Assembly: GCF_000276665.1 (NCBI RefSeq)
Contig: NW_004955417.1
Coordinates: 29,900,552 to 29,964,551 of the forward strand
Direction of reading: 5' to 3'
DNA from: Chinchilla lanigera
Taxonomy: Eukaryota > Chordata > Mammalia > Rodentia > Chinchillidae
Length of the DNA stretch: 64,000 bases
The notes under the pieces were generated by a model. It had not been told where the DNA came from. It saw only the letters and a program-made list of their open reading frames with translations, and did no database searches. How positions within the stretch are numbered: the first letter of the stretch is position 1; every line of letters starts with the position of its first letter. A program made the position numbers and the translations under genes. Positions 58,369 to 64,000 of this stretch are shown one piece after another.

Positions 58369-58755
58369 AGTTACTTTTATGTCACTGGTGAGACAAAATA
58401 CCCGACACCCAAGGTGAAAGGAGGAAAGGTTAATTTGGCCCACAGTTCTTGGAGGGTTTATTCAGTCTGTAATGGGCTGGCTCCCAGGCGGGATGGTGTG
58501 GCAGAGGGGCAACTGTTCATGGTGGTGAGAGATAACAAGAGCAATAAAAGTAAAATTGGGGAGGGAAACAAGTCTCTTTCTGGCCTTTTTATCTTATCCA
58601 GACCGCTAGGATTAGGGTGGTGCCAATCCAATCCGTGGACTGGTCCAGCAATCACTGATCCTTAATCCCAACACCCTTAATCCCAGCGTTGAGCCATTAG
58701 ATCACACTGTAGATTCAGCCACCTCTGGAAGAGCCTCACTAAAAGTGCATGAGGC
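58369..58755 (-). mobile_element. MaLR-like LTR, antisense
   Basis: Landmarks: agttacttttatgtcactgg, tgagacaaaatacccgacac, aggttaatttggcccacagt, gttcatggtggtgagag, aatcccaacacccttaatcc, ccattagatcacactgtag. Solitary, without an internal region. Confidence 0.65.
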
Positions 58756-61700
58756 TCTGGGAGGCCTCCAGACACGAGCTATAACAGCAGATAGATGAGT
58801 GCCATCGTGCAATAACACACCTGCCCTTGAGTCAGCTCTTCCCAGGCTGCGCAGGTTGTCATCTGGGTGAAGTGGCTTGCTCTTTTCTCTGTCTTCTCCT
58901 CTAAAGAGGTACTATCCTTTCAGTGGGAGTCCAGTGCTTCCTCTCCATAACGGTCATGTTTTGTTTGCAGTAGACATAAGCTGAGGGCACAGGGTATAGA
59001 AGGAGAGGGCCAGGCAGTAAACATCTGGGGCATAGAGGATGGGCCTGGGAGCACCGTGCCTGGGCATCTGTGCTCTGACAGACTTACCTCACCAGAAACA
59101 CCCTCAGCCCTGTGCGAGTTAATGTTCTGGAAAATGGGATCGCTCCTTCCCACTGATTTATAACTACAGAGATATGCGATTTTTATTCCGGATGGACTTT
59201 TAAAACATGACCACAAGAACTGGGTGGCATACTTTACAACATCTTGATGAGTGCGTGCTTTCGCAAACTGAAATATTGTAGCTCAGTGGCAATAGTAACC
59301 TTCAGCTGACTTCTTTGATGGGTTGGTCTCTTAGTATTTTGCCATATGCTGTGTTTCTTGAAAATGAATGTATAATGAAGAATCTGTTTCTAATGGGAAG
59401 AATTATCCTACAATTTTCCTTAGCAGGAGGAGTGGGTCAATTACAGTTTAAGTCTGAGGAACTGCCGTAGGGACAGACTCTTCTCTGCAATGGAAACAGG
59501 GCAGAGCCTGGGAGTTGTGCCAGCCTGGCAGGGCCCCGATGTTCGAGGGCATGGGAGCTCTTCAGTGCGGGGCAGGGATTCCACCTGGCTGTGCCCTGGT
59601 TCCCACGGTGATCTGGGATATTACTGGTCTTTGGCATAGTAGTGGCAGAGCTGTATATCTTGTTAAGTAAGAGGCAGCAGCTCAGCCCGGACTGCTTTTC
59701 CTGTTGACTTAGGAAAGATGGCAGGACGGGGGGGAAGCATTTGTCAGTAGAATTAGAGGAGCAGAGGTAAAGAAGTGCACTGAGATTTACTTTTTCAGTC
59801 CAGTGGAGTTAATGGAGCGTGGAAATGCAAGCGTATCCCATTCTTCGGGTAGCTGTTCATCCTCCAATTCTACCAGGTCAGACCGGAGCATGCCCTTAGC
59901 TTTCCACACGGGCCGACAAAGGTGATTTCGCCCAGAGCTTTTAGATGAGTGTTGGCTGCTGCCACTGGGCCTTACGTCTTTACGAAGGATATACAGTTGC
60001 AGATGTCTCCTCAAGCTGATCGATGGGCAACAAGAAAGTGAAACAGGAGCTCTCCAAGAAATCAAAAGTGGCTTTGTTAAGTGGGGCAGAAAGACACCCG
60101 CTACCCTCCGCTGACTGCTGTGCCTAACTGCGGGCCGTGCAGCCCGTGTGGGCAGGGGAGAGCAGACGCGCGTTCCTGGTGGCCTGCTCCTCTCGGGGCT
60201 CCGCCTGAGTAGAAGTCTGTGCTTGTACATCGTCAGTACCAGACCGGGGAGAAAGCGTTTTGCTGGACTGCGGGGTCCAGTCCTTATTTTAATTAACAGG
60301 AGGATTCAGATTGAGTTCTTTGTCTCCAGGCCCAAATGATTCTTCCTTCCCCTTATAGCATCTATGGCTGAAAATTGAGGTCGAACACTATCTGGGACGC
60401 AGCACAGGTTGCTGTTTACTAGGCAACTTGTCCCTTCTCCCATTTGCCTCCATTCTTAAACACATTTATTGCCTTTTTCCTTAGAGGGCTGCTGCCGTCA
60501 CTGTCGACTGTGGAGATGGACAAAACTGGGCGGCTGTGGTGGGGTCAGGATCTGGACCATCACTGGTGATCTCCACGAAAGGCCAGTCTGTGCCAGTGAT
60601 GGGAAGATGGCCCTGTGACTTGCCAGAGGCGGGTCGGCAAACTTCACACAAACTACAAGGAGAAAAGAAAGTCCCAGGCATGAAGTATACAGATGCAGAG
60701 CTAAGAGGGATTTGGTCTGTCAGTGCTGGTCAAGGCTCCAAGGAAGGTCCGACACACACAGAGTAATGACATTGACCTTTCTACACGACTCCGCGCTAAC
60801 TGTGTTGGTTTGAGATTGTGAAGGTGGAAAGAATTTCAGGACAAAAAATAGGAGCAAAGGTTCAAATCTGAGTGTCTCCTGAGTGAAACGACCAGTGCCT
60901 CAGAGACTGGATACAAGGTGAGGCAGGGCACACCGTGGTGGGAAGAGCCAGATGCTTGATGCAGAGAGCAAGGAGTTTCTCAATTTTGGAGGAAGTGTTC
61001 AAGTAGCGGGGTGTTTCCCATTAAAGGTTACTTTGATCGTCAGTGACATATGTGCTGGCATCAGACAAGTTAAACTTGAAATAGCGATGAGGCCAGATTA
61101 TCATCTCTTAGTTGGAAAGCTGAATTATTTGCTTCAGGAAAGAAAGTGAGACCCAGATGGAGATTTGAGAGTGCCTGCCATGGTGCTGGTAACTAAAGCT
61201 GAGGGCTAGTAGACTGGAACACCCAAATCATGCACTCGAAGCCACAAAGCCACACATTTTAATTCTTGTTCAAAGAAGTAACTGAGAGCAGTGGTGATTG
61301 GCATCTGTTGACGCCCACCCAGCAGTCACCCCTCTCGTCCCCTTCAGCATCACCCGGGTCTCTGGTGGACACCCACACTCTTCCCTTTGTGTTGCTGGTG
61401 CTCGCTAGGAGGGTAACTCAGTTCCAGGTGGGAGAGGAGCCAGGTTTGGTGCAGCTGCTAACGAAACTCCATCCCCTTACAGCACAGATTGGTCCAGGCC
61501 CAAGACAATCAGCCTGTGGCATTTCCAGGAGGGGAGGGGTTCGTTCAGGGAGGCGGAAGGACCTAAGTGTATTAAACTGGATGTATGGGACATTCCCGGG
61601 GAAAATGCCCCTGAAGCAATCTCCTCTCCTGAGGGGCATGGCCTGCTATGTGCTACACAGGACAAAGGACAGGAGAGCTGTACAGAAGGAAGGAAACCGG

Positions 61701-62316
61701 GCGTCAGGATCTGCCCCGTCACAGCAGCCCCACAGTCTGCCCGAGTGATGATGCCACTTTCATTAACTTATTAATAGTTCTTGTTTCAACCAATTTTTGT
61801 CAAATCCACCTTCGTTTGAAATAGAGAGATCCCGCTGGATTCGGGATGCACTGTTGATGTTGTGCTGCACACTGCATATGTGCCGAGGTGTGGGCTTGGG
61901 GTGGTCCTGCCGCACGGGAAGCTGGGCTGGAGCGGATGGGAGCGGATGTGCTGGAGCACAGAGACCGCCATGCGCCGCACTTTACCTGCATGGTGGAGAC
62001 ACGCTTCAAAGACTTTCGGGTGAGGTCGGTGGCCCAGGGGTCTCAGTCACCACCCAGCTCTGCTGGAGCAGCCCTGGCGGAGGCGTAAAGCATGTTCCAG
62101 GATGGAAGCGGTGGAGGAAGGGACGGAGGCAAGAAGATGGAGACACAGCCCTCTGGGAGGACGGTTTGTTTGTTTAAAACACATGACTGCACCTGCAGCA
62201 CCTGGGAGAGGGCGGGGCACACATACTCAGCACACAGTCAGCGCACACTGGAGAGCCAGTGAGTTTAAAACACAAGCTGCGATTACTCACGTATCTTCTT
62301 TTAAGAAGTATGAGGG
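58756..62316. other. unique sequence, no gene seen
   Basis: No transposon is confidently recognised. Frames such as 59787-60230 (minus, 147 codons) and 61266-61748 (plus, 160 codons) have no domain I know. Confidence 0.4.
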
Positions 62317-62520
62317 ATCTGGGTGTGCTGGTGCCTGTCTGTAATCCCAGCATTCTGGGAGGCTGAGGCAGGAGGATTCCCAGTTTGAACCCAGCCTGGG
62401 TAGGTTAGCGATTTAAAAAGAACTTATCCAAAAAGAAAACAAAAACAAAAAGAGCTCAGGATGCAGCTCGGGGTAAAGGCCCTGGGTTCGGGCCCCAGCC
62501 CAGTGCTTAGCCCTCGATCT
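62317..62520 (+). mobile_element. B1/ID composite SINE, sense
   Basis: The B1 part is gggtgtgctggtgcctgtct, gtaatcccagcattctggga, ggctgaggcaggaggattcc and cccagcctgggtaggtta. After an A-rich linker the ID-like part is gctcaggatgcagctcgggg, taaaggccctgggttcgggc, cccagcccag. Confidence 0.8.
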
Positions 62521-63893
62521 AATCCATGCAAGTGACGCAAGCCCCACCCTCACCCCCAAGAGGAGTGAGGGTCAGCGAGGAGAGTGTAAGCGACATGCTG
62601 AAGAAGGAAGGGGTAAGTAAAAAATTTAAAGTGAGAAAAGTTTTAGTTTTGTGTGATCCAAACTAGATGAGTTTTAGAAAAAATGGAAACATTTTTCCGA
62701 TAGAAATGATAGAAAATGTTGGGAAATATGAAGAGCAGATCAAGAAAATTTTTGAGAAGGTGAAACTTGCAGAGAGAAAATCTTACAAGTTTCCAGACAG
62801 AAAGAAAAAAAGGCTATCCACAAAAGAAGAAACCTGAGGCGGAGACTCTGGCCGGGGAGATGGAGGCCAAGTGCTGCAGGTTGTCTTGAGGAGGGGCTGC
62901 CGCCGAGGCTGATGCGGTCCACCCGCTGAGGAGGAAGGAGTGCACAGCGTCCGCGAGGAGACAGAACACATCAACTGCGCATCCCGAGTGGGGAATAGGC
63001 TTCCACCAGCCTCGCATCGGAGGGCGCCTCGATGGGAGGGGAGAGAAGGCGGCCAGCAGTACACTTTCCAGAGGTACACGTGTGCCTGGAATGCAGGAAA
63101 TCGACGTGGATGCATCCACCCGTGAGTAGGGGGCGTGGAGTAGCAAGGGATGCACAATTCCCGACAAGAACAAGTCCTGAAGCAGAAGGGACACAGGGCC
63201 ACTGTGTCACCTCGTGTCTGCTGCAAACCCAGGCCTGGGTGCTGGTGGCATGGGGTGGGGACACCTGGGGCAGAGGGAAGGGAGAAGGGGAGGCCCACGG
63301 GGCACGTGAAGAAGCAGCACCCTGCGTGGGAAATGCTTGTTGCCTTCCTCTCGTATGGGAAGAGAAGGGTGTGTGAGGCAAGGCTGTGGGGAAAGAAAAG
63401 GTCAAGGCTGGCAGGGAAATGCACCGAATTTCAAACTAAGGTGGGGAAAAGCGGAATTAGTAGCAAAACATCAAAATCAAGAGAAAAGAAGAGCGAGGAA
63501 ATAGCAAAGTAAAACTGAGTCAATAAAAATTAAAACATGAAGACAGGTATTTGATTGCTGTAACACTTACTTGGAGGGCTCCAGCAGCCCAGGAAGTCTT
63601 AGAAATGGCCCAGTTGGGGCTGCGGCAAGTCTGTACCCAGCACTGGCTGCCCTACCACCAGGGCTGGCCCCAGCCACCTCAGTCCGTGCCCTTGTGCCCA
63701 CCCCTGTCTTGGGACGCACAGCCCCAGAAGGTCTGCCTTGTTATCAAGTGGGTCTCTGCCCTGCTCCAGCAGCTGTGCAATCTGGAGCCCTTTTTTAAGG
63801 GTGATGCAAGTCCAAGTCCATTTCGTGTATCCAGTGTTGGTGGTGCATGTTTTCTCTGTATCTCAAGGCCTTAGAGTGTGACCAGAAGTGTCA
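62521..63893. other. unique sequence, no gene seen
   Basis: GC-rich at 62840-63400, with overlapping chance frames on both strands (62783-63424 minus, 213 codons; 63032-63376 plus, 114 codons). Confidence 0.45.
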
Positions 63894-63921
63894 ACAGACA
63901 GACAGACAGACAGACAGACAA
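63894..63921. repeat. (GACA)n microsatellite
   Basis: About six to seven perfect tetranucleotide copies, likely polymorphic in length. Confidence 0.95.
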
Positions 63922-64000
63922 GCTCTTCAACCAGACTGCTAAGAGCTTTGCATCATAGTGAAATGTTCCCAGGTGAGGCTGACTTCTCCCTCCAGCTGTG

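Noticed and set aside
1..64000. CRISPR arrays, operons, prophage or defence systems
   Set aside because: The repeat content is mammalian and there are no bacterial gene features; the tandem repeats found have no spacer structure.

Overview
This is non-coding mammalian nuclear DNA, most likely from a rodent. The diagnostic repeats are 7SL-derived B1-type SINEs (about 5157, 8132, 37222), tRNA-Ala-derived ID-type SINEs (13464, 26776) and ID/B1 composites (53160, 62317), a combination known from rodents. The B1 near 37222 has a duplicated-looking middle (a 'gccagcctggactacatag' block followed by a degenerate second copy), which reminds me of hystricomorph B1s, but I cannot name the genus. I see no prokaryotic or plasmid features and no supported protein-coding gene. 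The open reading frames are short, run in all frames, often lie in repeats, and match no protein family I recognise; the longest gap-free one (33660-34694) sits in GC-rich sequence and is probably chance. The window therefore looks like intergenic or deep intronic DNA. Layout: 0-5 kb is mostly unique DNA with a short tandem duplication (648) and a CpG-rich block (1980-2480). 5-8.4 kb is framed by two ~278 bp inverted arms (5058-5336 and 8085-8362), each carrying the same SINE. 8.46-9.22 kb is a complex degenerate repeat cluster. 12.2 kb has a polypyrimidine tract. 16.5-16.8 kb is a 24-bp minisatellite interrupted by a 140-bp gap. 23.4-24.4 kb is an old antisense L1. 26.36-26.9 kb is an antisense LTR beside a young-looking ID SINE. 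29.35-30.27 kb is a (TA/TG)-rich alternating tract that leads, after about 95 bp of ordinary sequence, into a 983-bp assembly gap, whose far side begins with degenerate telomere-like repeats. 33-34.8 kb is GC-rich. 36.2-38.1 kb holds L1 and LTR debris. 39.8-40.3 kb has a MER5-like relic and an LTR. 42.3-42.8 kb holds a mariner transposase relic arranged as an inverted repeat, bracketed at a distance by two 107-bp direct repeats. 44.6-45.5 kb is a second antisense L1. 48.6-58.8 kb has several antisense MaLR-like LTRs and ancient MIR copies. The last 5 kb has a SINE composite and a (GACA)n microsatellite. Nothing forms a pathway. The interest is structural: inverted repeats, a palindromic mariner relic, telomere-like sequence at a gap, and uncharacterised tandem repeats. 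Repeat family names are from memory of consensus sequences and were not checked by a search.
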